From QHXW01 sp963752965 (GTDB taxonomy: Bacteria; Acidobacteriota; Terriglobia; Bryobacterales; Bryobacteraceae): a stretch of 64,000 bases of DNA. Every line of letters starts with the position of its first letter. Within the stretch, counting starts at the first letter, position 1. The notes under the pieces were generated by a model. The model was not told the DNA's origin and searched no databases. It was given only the letters and a program-made list of their open reading frames with translations. Both the position numbers and the translations under genes were made by a program. Where the stretch lies: contig CAVWAJ010000006.1 in NCBI GenBank assembly GCA_963752965.1, forward strand, positions 1-64,000, read 5' to 3'. Positions 1 to 7,709 of the stretch are shown in pieces.

Positions 1-2
1 AA

Positions 3-317
3 GGCGGCTCGCAGTATCGCGTAGCGGCGCTGGCGTTCGATGAGCACATCGCGCATCTGATCCGGCCTGCACTCGCGTCTCTGAAGAGCCGGCCGGATTT
101 CGACGGCATCGATTTCAGCACCAGCGTACGGCTGGCGGGAGCGGCGGGTTCCGGCGTAGCGGTGGAATTCATCTTGCCGACGAACACGCTCCTATGCTAT
201 CAAGACTACGACTGCACAGGACAGCAGATCATCAATCTGGGGTTCGTCCTGATCAACGGAGAACGCTCCAGCTTGGACTTGCAGAGCGCCGAAGCATCGA
301 TTGTGGCGCAGCGCTAA
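3..317 (+). CDS. C-terminal part of an unrecognised protein, cut by window edge
   Basis: An open frame enters from the left edge in frame 3 and ends at TAA 315-317, giving about 104 residues without a start. The other two plus frames stop within the first 45 bases, so this is the likely coding frame. The visible tail contains RVAALAFDEHIAHLIRPAL, a segment with two close cysteines (CYQDYDC) and a hydrophilic end. I do not recognise the family. The following 220 bases up to the IS3 remnant hold nothing I can name. Confidence 0.5.
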   Translation, partial: GGSQYRVAALAFDEHIAHLIRPALASLKSRPDFDGIDFSTSVRLAGAAGSGVAVEFILPTNTLLCYQDYDCTGQQIINLGFVLINGERSSLDLQSAEASIVAQR

Positions 318-530
318 CCCGGCGCAAGGGGCATGCGCGCCAGGGACCATGTCATCGACTGCGGAGCGTTCCACGCGGCAGGTACGGCGCATCAAGCCGC
401 GCCGCTCTCCTGCTGCTCCTGACATTGACGACAAGCCACCCTGCCCGCGGAATCTCCGGTCTAATTCTTGCCCATCCCGGAGACGATGCGGCAGAGATTC
501 CATCTTTTAGCCCAGGCGATGAAACAGTGA

Positions 531-845
531 TTTCCAGTTCTCCCGGAGCACGGCGTGCCAGAGCACGTTCGCTCCGACAACGGAGCCGAAATGACCGCCC
601 GGCGAGTGAGAAGCTGGCTGGAAACAGCGGGCACGCAGCCGCTGTTCATCGAGCCAGGCAGCCCTTGGGAGAACGGGTACTGTGAATCGTTCAACGGAAA
701 ACTGCGGGATGAGTGTCTAAACGGAGAGATTTTCTTCTCTTTGAGAAAAGCGCAGGTGGTCATAGAGATGTGGCGGAAGCACTACAACACTGTGCGTCCG
801 CACAGTGCATTGGGGTATCGTGGACCCCGGTCCTCACCAGCCGAG
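531..845 (+). pseudogene. IS3-family transposase OrfB, C-terminal remnant
   Basis: From a GTG at 555 the frame reads VPEHVRSDNGAE, then SPWENGYCESFNGKLRDE and RPHSALGYRGP. These are the second Asp (D8), the Glu 36 residues later (E44) and the C-terminal signature of the IS3 OrfB DDE integrase core. The first catalytic Asp and the whole N-terminal half are missing, and an in-frame TGA lies at 528-530. OrfA and recognisable terminal repeats were not found. The frame continues past the family's normal end into antisense of the adjoining TonB-receptor remnant, so residues after about 845 are not transposase. This is a dead insertion-sequence fragment. Confidence 0.8.
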
Positions 846-952
846 TTCCCCATCCTAAAATGCAGGCGAAGGGAGACCTCGAAGCTCGTCATGACCCGGT
901 CTTGCGCACAGAGTTATACTCTCTATCAAACTGGTACACATTCCCGGTCAGG

Positions 953-1488
953 CCAGTATGGCATTGATCACGGCGCCGTTACCTCGGCCGAATTCAGCAC
1001 TGCAGGCGTCGGTCTGCATCTTGAACTCTTGCAATGCCTCCACGGATGGCTGGATGGCGTAACTCGTGGAGTTGAAGAGGTCGGGCAGGTTCGAATTGTT
1101 GTCAATACCATCGAGGGGAAAATTGTGCTGGAGAGAACGGGCGCCGTTGGCGGCAAAGCCGTACGAGGTCTGATTTCGCGAACCGGGCTCGCTCGGTGAA
1201 ACACCGGCGCTTAGCAAGGCGAGTTGGGCGAAATTCCGGCCGTTGAAGGGGAGATTCACCATTTCTTGACTGTTGATGACTTCGCCCAAGCTCGAAGTCT
1301 CGGCCTGGATTTCGGCGGCCGACTTGCAGTGGAGTGGCGACGTACTCGCCGATGTCGTTTGTCTGCGTCGCGAACTTGACCCCTTTGTCGGCATCCGCAA
1401 CCACAACGCCGGCATGGGGAATGGGGGCGCCAGTCGAATCTCGCACGGTGTGTCACGCTGACCAAATGAAATACCACAAATGAATCAT
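953..1488 (-). pseudogene. TonB-dependent receptor, N-terminal fragment, frameshifted
   Basis: Minus-strand translations in two frames together read a carboxypeptidase-regulatory-like start (VRDSTGAPIPHAGVVVADAD), then a plug domain with VNLPFNGRNFAQLALLSAG, LDGIDNNSN and SAEFGRGNGAVINA. These are hallmarks of the large acidobacterial TonB-dependent receptors. A good Shine-Dalgarno (AAGGAGG, complement of 1494-1500) precedes an ATG at 1488, but that frame meets TGA after about 11 codons. A further frameshift lies near 1310. The homology stops at about 953, where unrelated or IS3-derived DNA begins, so some 800-1000 residues of plug and barrel are missing. It is non-functional as written. Confidence 0.8.
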
Positions 1489-1847
1489 TGAAGCCTCCTT
1501 AGAGAATGCTGGTCTCTAATGAACTAATGTGAAATTTTCTTATATTGCAAGAAAGATTTCTATATCATAGATCGGCCTCTTCTGAGGAGTGCATGGCGAC
1601 TGGCGGGTTCAGCGTTGAGATGGAGTAATGTAGGCGCGTTTCATGGAGGCGCGGGTTGCCGGCGCGCAACCGTTTCCGCGACTTTACGCGGCAAAATGGA
1701 AGACCACTGGGGCGGTCAAGTTGGAGTAATGTAGGTTCAAGGGTCCGCAACGCCAATCTGTATTCGAAGGGTGGTATCCTCGACCGGAGCGAGCCTTATG
1801 AAACATTTCCCAAGTGCTGTGGAGCATTGCGGCATGGTGAAGATTTG
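1489..1847. repeat. Gene-free gap with a 14-bp direct repeat and a hairpin
   Basis: This stretch lies between the receptor remnant and the LacI gene. TGGAGTAATGTAGG occurs exactly twice, at 1621-1634 and 1722-1735. Between the copies is a perfect 6-bp inverted repeat, GGTTGC 1654-1659 and GCAACC 1666-1671, with a GC-rich 6-nt loop. The arrangement could be a small non-autonomous element or recombination scar. No coding potential was recognised. Confidence 0.4.
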
Positions 1848-2914
1848 ATGGGTAAAAAGCTCACCCTGCATGACGTAGCCGCCTCGGCAGGCGTAAGTCC
1901 CTCAACGGTGTCTCGCATCGCTCGCGGAAGCGCTCGCGTGAGTCCTGAGGTCCGGGACCGTGTGTTGAAAGCTGCATCGAATCTGAGCTTCAGTTTGGCC
2001 CGTAGCAACAAACCAAAGGTAGTTACGTTCCTTCTTTGCAACCGCGATGTGTTGCATTATTTCCACTCCCGAGTGCTCGCTGGGGCGCGGAGGCCTACTT
2101 AGCTGAGCGTGATTACAACCTGTTGTACTTGTCGTTCCGGTACACATCCGGCGTCCCGCCTCAGGACATCCACTTGCCGCAAGTACTGCGTCGCCGCGAC
2201 ATGGTAAGCGGGTTCATCGTTGCGGGAACGAACACGAAAAATCTATTGGATCTACTTGGTCAGAAGGAAGTTCCGTTTGTGGTGTTGGGCAACAACGTTC
2301 TGGGCCAGTGGACAGAAAAAGAATGTGACACCGTATGGTCAGACGATCCCCAAGGTGCATATGAACTGACGCAATATCTTCAGTCTCTAGGCCACCGGGA
2401 CATCTGGTTTGTTGGAAACTGCCAGCTAGCCTGGGATGCCCGGAGATACGAGGGCTACCGCCGGGCCATGTTGGAAATGGGTTTGGTCCCCCAGTTCAGC
2501 TCCTTTGACATTCAGCAGGAGGAGGATCTCGGCTTTCTGGCAACTAAATCCATACTCGGCCAGGGGAAGCCCGTTACGGCGATTTTCGCTGGTGGCGATG
2601 TCCTTGCCCGGGGGGTATACAGGGCGTTGAGAGACGCCAGGCTCAAGGTTCCTGAGGACATCAGTGTAGTGGGCTTCAACGACATTGAGGCGGAGAGTCT
2701 CCATCCCCCTCTTACAACGGCTCACGTGTTTTGCGAGCAAATCGGCAGACATCTTGGGGAGTTGCTGTTGGATCGGATTACCGTGCCCAATCGGCCTGCG
2801 CGGCGGTGCACGATCCCGACCCAGGTCGTGAAGCGCGAATCGTGCGCGCCACTGGCTCCGGCCCGGGAGCCATCCACCTCGGAATCACTGCAAAGGCTCG
2901 TTGAGACGCGGTGA
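1848..2914 (+). pseudogene. LacI-family transcriptional regulator, one frameshift
   Basis: From ATG 1848 the protein begins MGKKLTLHDVAASAGVSPST, a standard LacI helix-turn-helix with hinge, and runs to about 2085. The periplasmic-binding-like core then continues in another frame (AEAYLAERDYNLLYLSF through TIPTQVVKRE) to TGA 2912-2914. The first frame stops at TAG 2100-2102. The break sits in the run ggggcgcggagg near 2084-2093, where two extra bases (one GC unit) would explain it. The joined product would be about 350 residues, normal for the family, with ligand-core motifs such as AIFAGGDVLARG and VPEDISVVGFNDIE. Apart from the shift the gene looks well conserved, so a recent mutation or an assembly error is possible. 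Its target is unknown; sugar catabolism is usual for the family. Confidence 0.8.
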
Positions 2915-2976
2915 GCGAAGGCGCATCGCGACTGCGTGCTTTTCCAAGGCCTCGGCCAAACTTCGCGGCAACATCT

Positions 2977-3013
2977 GATCCTTCTGGCTAATCCTTTGAT
3001 TAGCTAAAGGATC
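2977..3013. promoter_or_regulatory. Nested inverted repeat upstream of the LuxR-type gene
   Basis: The outer arms are GATCCTT (2977-2983) and AAGGATC (3007-3013). The inner arms are GCTAATC (2987-2993) and GATTAGC (2998-3004) around a 4-nt centre. Both pairs are perfect. It lies 51 bases before the ATG at 3064 with no T-run after it, so an operator is more likely than a terminator. A related sequence occurs upstream of the second LuxR-type gene at 4891-4915. Confidence 0.6.
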
Positions 3014-3063
3014 GATGAAACCGCTGCGGGCCGTCGTCATAATGAAAAGCTTAAGACAGATTC

Positions 3064-3969
3064 ATGGTGCGTCTTGATCGTCTATGGGAAGAGCAGAACA
3101 GGACACCTGTTTTGCTGCTTAGTGGCGCGATTGTCTTGGTGGTTGCCGTGGTGGATTGGCTGACAAAGCCTTACGTGTCATTGGGTTTCCTGTACTTGTT
3201 TCCCATCATGCTGGCGGCGGCATTCCTTCCGCGCTGGTCGATCGCGTTGCTTGGCGTCGTCTGCGCGATTCTGGCCGAGGTCTTCAGTTCACTGGATCAG
3301 TCCATCGTTCGGCTGGCCTTCGAGACGTTGGCGCTTGCCGGTTGCGGATTGTTCGTCGCAGAACTGGTTCGCAATCGCCGATTGAACCTGCAGACGGAGC
3401 AGAGATTGAAGGCTTTAGTCGAAACGAGCCCGGCGGCGATTGTGACCGTTGATGAGCGTGGCTTCATCGAACTCGCCAATCGCGCCGCCGCCGAACTGAT
3501 GGCGCCGAGGGAGGGCCAGTTGATTGGCAACCCGATCGCGGCATTTCTACCCGAACTGCACCACGCCCTCCGGTGGGAGGAAGCACCACAGTTCCGTGCC
3601 TCCATGCAATGTCAAGGACACAGAGGAAACGGTGAGTCTTTTACCGCTGACGTCTGGTTTTCCACATACAAGGAGGGCCCCACACCCAAAGTGGCCGCAA
3701 TCATCGCAGACGTCACTGAAGACACTGGAGTTGGGGGATCGAGTTCACTGGCATCAGAGCATCGGGAACGAGCCGAATTAAACAGCCGGGAGACGGACGT
3801 TCTTCGTTTGTTGGTGCAGGGGTTCACCAACAAAGAGATAGCAGGCCGAATGGAGATCTCGGAAAGTGCCGTCAAGAACACGCTGCAACAACTTTTCGCC
3901 AAAACGAGTGTCCGGACGCGCAGCCAACTCGTACGAGTGGCGCTCGAACAGTACCGAAGCGTACTCTAA
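3064..3969 (+). CDS. Membrane-anchored PAS domain LuxR-type regulator
   Basis: This is a 301-residue protein. Four hydrophobic segments fill residues about 15-105, followed by a PAS-like domain (about 112-225, beginning RLKALVETSPAAIVTVDERG) and a C-terminal LuxR/NarL helix-turn-helix (about 239-301, SRETDVLRLLVQGFTNKEIA and ESAVKNTLQQLF). It has no histidine-kinase or receiver domain. It therefore resembles a one-component regulator that senses at or in the membrane and binds DNA directly. Its last 15 residues (SQLVRVALEQ) nearly match those of the convergent response regulator (SQLVRVALEG), suggesting a duplicated DNA-binding domain and shared operators. The target is unknown; the neighbouring metal-efflux operon is a candidate. 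Confidence 0.8.
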   Translation: MVRLDRLWEEQNRTPVLLLSGAIVLVVAVVDWLTKPYVSLGFLYLFPIMLAAAFLPRWSIALLGVVCAILAEVFSSLDQSIVRLAFETLALAGCGLFVAELVRNRRLNLQTEQRLKALVETSPAAIVTVDERGFIELANRAAAELMAPREGQLIGNPIAAFLPELHHALRWEEAPQFRASMQCQGHRGNGESFTADVWFSTYKEGPTPKVAAIIADVTEDTGVGGSSSLASEHRERAELNSRETDVLRLLVQGFTNKEIAGRMEISESAVKNTLQQLFAKTSVRTRSQLVRVALEQYRSVL

Positions 3970-3979
3970 CATTTTAATA

Positions 3980-4007
3980 GGCCAATCAAAAGATTAATCA
4001 CTTGGCC
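3980..4007. promoter_or_regulatory. Inverted repeat between convergent LuxR-type genes
   Basis: GGCCAA (3980-3985) and TTGGCC (4002-4007) form a perfect 6-bp inverted repeat around an AT-rich centre that contains the palindrome GATTAATC (3992-3999). It lies in and just beyond the 28-base gap between two convergent stop codons. It may act as a two-way transcription stop or as a third copy of the GATTA-type element seen upstream of both genes. Confidence 0.4.
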
Positions 4008-4741
4008 GGCGGCCAGTTATGAAATTCGCGGCGGCTTGCCAGCGCAGGCCTGTCAGAATCGGGCTCGCCCGTTCGCCCCGGTTTCCTCAACTGCCGTACA
4101 GTCCCCAACGAGCCTTCGAGCGCAACTCGCACCAGCTGACTCCGCCTTCGCACCTTTGCTTTGTAAAATAGCTGCTGTACGATTCCCTTCACAGAGCTTT
4201 CAGACAGGCCAATTTCTTCCGCAATGTTCTTATTTGTCAGTCCTCCCACGATGCCGAGAAGCACCTTTTGCTCTCTGCCTGTCAGAAAGCTAACAGATCT
4301 TTGATCGTACTGGTTAGACAGAAGCTGAATGACACCTTCATCCACCCAGACTTGGCCATTCGCTACTAGTCTGATGGCCTGCACAAGGCGGTCCGGGGCC
4401 TCGGACTTTGAAAACACGCCGGAGGCACCGAGCTTTAATGCGACAGCAGAGTCACGCGCATCAGCTGTTCCGGCCACGATCAGGAATCGACCGTGATAGC
4501 CAGCACGCCGGGCAGTCGAGATGAACTCATCTCCGCGCTCCGTGCCGAGGCCGAAATCTAACAAGACGACATCAACCGGGGAACGTTCTAGGATCTCCAG
4601 TGCCTCGGCGCAGTTGCCGCATTGGCCCGCCACTTCAAAACCCGGCTCCAACGCCAAGAAGCGACCCAGGCTGGCGCGAAAAAGAGCGTGATCATCAAAA
4701 AGGACCAGGCGAATTCGCTTCTCTTGTGGCTGTTCGCTCAT
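3998..4741 (-). CDS. NarL/LuxR-family response regulator
   Basis: This is a 247-residue protein. The receiver domain covers residues 9-125, with acidic pair D16-D17, phospho-acceptor D62 in VVLLDFGLG and the conserved Lys in VFSKSEAP. A LuxR helix-turn-helix follows (about 148-210, LTGREQKVLLGIVGGLTNKN). A hydrophilic tail of about 35 residues ends the protein. No cognate histidine kinase is adjacent. It is transcribed away from the RND efflux operon at 5257, so the 515-base gap between them probably carries both promoters. Control of that operon by this protein is an inference. Confidence 0.85.
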   Translation of the reverse strand: MSEQPQEKRIRLVLFDDHALFRASLGRFLALEPGFEVAGQCGNCAEALEILERSPVDVVLLDFGLGTERGDEFISTARRAGYHGRFLIVAGTADARDSAVALKLGASGVFSKSEAPDRLVQAIRLVANGQVWVDEGVIQLLSNQYDQRSVSFLTGREQKVLLGIVGGLTNKNIAEEIGLSESSVKGIVQQLFYKAKVRRRSQLVRVALEGSLGTVRQLRKPGRTGEPDSDRPALASRREFHNWPPAK

Positions 4742-5256
4742 AGCTTCCGCCGTCGCTAGTCTCGATCTCTTGACCTCGCGACCATGCCCTCTTTGTGCTT
4801 AGGTCACTCCGCAGCGAGTCCATGTTATTTTGAATCGCCCGCCGCGCCAAGTATCTCAGCCAAAAGAAAGCGACTCTTGGCGCAAAGATTGATCCTCTGG
4901 CCAAAAGATTAGGCCGCAGCCAAAGACCGGCCGCAAAAGTCGACCGATTGTTCGAACGATTATCCAAAGACCAACGTGCATGAACTGAAGATAGGTGGTT
5001 TCCCCGGTGCGGGAAAGCTAAAGTCGGGGTGTCGTTGCCGTGGTGTTCCTCCATGACAAGTCTGTATCGGATGGACTGCACATCCTCATCCAATGGCCAC
5101 TCTCTACGTTAATTGCAAAGAGGAACGACGACAACGAAAAACGGACCGTGGAGGACTCAAAAGCGTACCCGCCAGAATCCAAAATGCTGCCCGAACTGAC
5201 TTCATCATCGCGGGTGGGGCACATACCATTTTAAGGGCAAAGCAGTTCTTGAACAG
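4742..5256. promoter_or_regulatory. Divergent intergenic region with repeated CCAAA(A)G boxes
   Basis: This is a 515-base gap without a convincing gene. GATCCTCTGGCC at 4891-4902, followed by GATTAGGCC to 4915, resembles the nested dyad at 2977-3013. GGCC at 4899-4902 and 4912-4915 brackets AAAAGATTA. Four CCAAAAG/CCAAAG boxes are spread between about 4860 and 4970. An imperfect palindrome centred on TTCGAA lies near 4955. This is the likely control region for the response regulator and the efflux operon. No clear -35/-10 pair was assigned. Confidence 0.45.
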
Positions 5257-6573
5257 ATGCTGAAAATCGTCATTCCTTTAGTGTGTTCGGGCACTGCGCA
5301 CAGGGCCCGACTTCTCTGCCTGGTGAGCCTGATCGCTGGTTGTCTGGCCCAAAGCGCGCGCGCGCAGACCACTTACACTTGGCAGCAGATAAGAGACAAG
5401 TTCGAAGCTACGAACCCGACCTTGAAGGCTGCCCAGCTCAACATCGATGAGTCGCGGGCCGCTGAAATCACAGCCTACTTGCGTCCGAACCCAGACGTTA
5501 GTGGAACGCTCGATCAGATCAATCCATTCACGACGCAGCCGCCCCCGAACGGAGGTCCGAACCGTTACAGCCCCTTCGCATTCTCCCTGCCTTCTGGCTC
5601 CGTCAGCTATCTGCACGAGAGGGCGCATAAGCGGGAGTTGCGGCGCGACCAGGCCAAGGAATCCACTGCCGTCGCGGAATCGACTTACCTGGACCAGGAG
5701 CGCGGTCTACTGTTCAACTTGCAGACTGCGTTCGTACAAACATTGCAAGCGAAAGCGGTACTTCAGAACGCGAAAGAGAACCTGGAGTACTGGGACCGCG
5801 AACTCGACGTGAATCGTCTGCGCTTCAAGGCAGGCGACTTGGCTCAAGTGGATCTGGATCGCCTGGAGCTACAGCGGGTCCAGTTCGAATCGGACTATGA
5901 AACCGCAGTCGTGAATCTTCGGACGTCCAAGATCCAGCTTTTGATGCTCATCAACGACCGGACGCCGATTGAGCGGTTCGACGTCAGCGGACCGTTCGAT
6001 TTCACCGATGGGCTGAGACCCCTCGATGAATTTCGGCGTATCGCGCTGGATGCACGGCCGGACCTGAAAGCCTCTGTGCAGAACGTGGAATTAGCGAAGA
6101 TCACGCACCAGCTCGCCGTTGCCAATGGCTCGACCGATCCGACGATCAGCATGGACTTCGCGCGCAATCCCCCAATCCCGGCATACTTCGGTGTGAGTAT
6201 CTCGATTCCATTGCGTATCTTCGACCGAAATCAGGGCGAGAAGGCGCGAACGCAACTCGACATCGGCCGCAACGAGCGATTGCGCGATGCCAACGAGGCA
6301 CTGGTCTTCAGTGACGTCGATTCTGCCTACTGGACGCTAGTCCAAAACGTGAATCTTCTGAAGCCGTATAAGGCCAAATACATGCCGTTGGCGACCGATG
6401 TTCGCGACAGAATATCGTTTTCCTTCAAGAACGGAGGCGCGTCTTTGCTGGATTACCTGGATGCGGAGAAAGCTTACCGGGATACGCGACTGGCCTACTT
6501 GAACCTGATTGGTTCGTACTTGACCGCCGCGGCGCAAATGAACATGGCCGCGGGCCGGGAGGTTGTGCAATGA
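5257..6573 (+). CDS. TolC-family outer-membrane channel of a heavy-metal efflux system (CzcC-like)
   Basis: This 438-residue protein starts with a signal peptide (hydrophobic about 17-33, likely cleavage after ARA at residue 36). It has the two-fold outer-membrane efflux protein repeat with long helical hairpins, for example LDRLELQRVQFESDYETAVV and LDAEKAYRDTRLAYLNLIGS. It would form the outer-membrane duct of a tripartite exporter. Its stop overlaps the start of the adaptor gene by 4 bases (ATGA), and the pump gene follows, giving the usual C-B-A order. The length is normal for CzcC/CusC-type proteins. Confidence 0.88.
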   Translation: MLKIVIPLVCSGTAHRARLLCLVSLIAGCLAQSARAQTTYTWQQIRDKFEATNPTLKAAQLNIDESRAAEITAYLRPNPDVSGTLDQINPFTTQPPPNGGPNRYSPFAFSLPSGSVSYLHERAHKRELRRDQAKESTAVAESTYLDQERGLLFNLQTAFVQTLQAKAVLQNAKENLEYWDRELDVNRLRFKAGDLAQVDLDRLELQRVQFESDYETAVVNLRTSKIQLLMLINDRTPIERFDVSGPFDFTDGLRPLDEFRRIALDARPDLKASVQNVELAKITHQLAVANGSTDPTISMDFARNPPIPAYFGVSISIPLRIFDRNQGEKARTQLDIGRNERLRDANEALVFSDVDSAYWTLVQNVNLLKPYKAKYMPLATDVRDRISFSFKNGGASLLDYLDAEKAYRDTRLAYLNLIGSYLTAAAQMNMAAGREVVQ

Positions 6574-7709
6574 ACCGTCTGATTATTTTCGAAGCAACTG
6601 TGTGCATAGGTCTGTGCCTGCTCGTCAGCGGATGCGATCGGAAGGTCACGGCGCAAGAAGGTGCGGCAGCAGGCGCAGTCCCGACAACGGTGCAGCCGGA
6701 CCTGGACCCCAACAACTTCAAGGTGGATCACCCGGAGCAGTTTCCGCTGGCGACGGCGGGTGAGCACGTTGCCGCGCCGGAGCTGAACGCAACCGGAGTC
6801 GTCAGTCCGGACGTCTCGCGGCAGGTGCCGGTACCGTCGCTCGCTACCGGACGCATCGTGGAAATCGACGCGCGGCTTGGCGATGAGGTGAAAAAGGGCC
6901 AGCTCCTGTTCAAGGTGAGAAGCTCGGATATCGCGGGCGCGTTTTCCAATTATCGCCAGGCTGTCAAGAACGAGGAATTGACCAAGATCCAGCTCGACCG
7001 CGCTAACGTCCTGTACGAGCACGGAGCGATTCCGAAAAGCGCTCAGGAAATAGCCCAGAACGCCGAGGACGACAACGTTGTAGTTCTTGAGACCGCTAAG
7101 GAACAACTCGGACTGCTTGGGGTCGACCCCAACCATCCCACCGGTATCGTCGAAGTTTTCGCTCCGGTGTCAGGGACAATCACGGACCAACAAATCACGA
7201 ACCAGTCAGGCGTTCAGGCTCTGACACCACCGAACCCATTCACGATTTCTGACATGTCGCGGGTTTGGATTATCTGCGATGTGTGGGAGAACAACATGTC
7301 GCAGGTTCACATGGGTGAGTACGCCGACATCCATCTGGCAGCCTATCCGGAGCGAGTGTTGAAAGCGCGGATCAGCAATATCCTGCCGATCATAGACCCC
7401 AACATTCGCACTGCCAAGGTCCGCCTGGAAGTGGACAATCCAGGGCTCATGCGCCTGGGCATGTTTGTCACGGCCACTTTCCACGGCCAGCAGGCGCAAA
7501 AGCACGCGACAGTGCCGGCTACGGCGATTCTGCACCTGCACGACCGCGAGTGGGTCTATACACCGTTAGGAAATGGCCGCTTCCGGCGCCAGGAAGTGGT
7601 CGCGGGAATCATGCTGCCGGACAAGATGCAGGAGGTCGTCAGCGGCCTCAAGCCTGGCGGACAGGTCATCTCGAATGCGTTGGTGTTCCAGAATACTGTG
7701 GAGCAATAA
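6570..7709 (+). CDS. RND efflux periplasmic adaptor, lipoprotein (CzcB-like)
   Basis: This 379-residue protein carries a lipobox, LLVSGC with Cys22, so it is probably lipid-anchored in the inner membrane. A barrel-sandwich/biotinyl-lipoyl half follows (VPSLATGRIVEIDARLGDEV), then a helical hairpin (about 125-190) and a beta-barrel region (PNIRTAKVRLEVDNPGLMRLGMFV) typical of HlyD/CzcB adaptors. It bridges pump and outer-membrane channel. It overlaps the upstream gene by 4 bases and ends directly before the pump ATG at 7710, so the three are translationally coupled. I saw no obvious His/Met-rich metal-binding tail. Confidence 0.88.
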   Translation: MNRLIIFEATVCIGLCLLVSGCDRKVTAQEGAAAGAVPTTVQPDLDPNNFKVDHPEQFPLATAGEHVAAPELNATGVVSPDVSRQVPVPSLATGRIVEIDARLGDEVKKGQLLFKVRSSDIAGAFSNYRQAVKNEELTKIQLDRANVLYEHGAIPKSAQEIAQNAEDDNVVVLETAKEQLGLLGVDPNHPTGIVEVFAPVSGTITDQQITNQSGVQALTPPNPFTISDMSRVWIICDVWENNMSQVHMGEYADIHLAAYPERVLKARISNILPIIDPNIRTAKVRLEVDNPGLMRLGMFVTATFHGQQAQKHATVPATAILHLHDREWVYTPLGNGRFRRQEVVAGIMLPDKMQEVVSGLKPGGQVISNALVFQNTVEQ

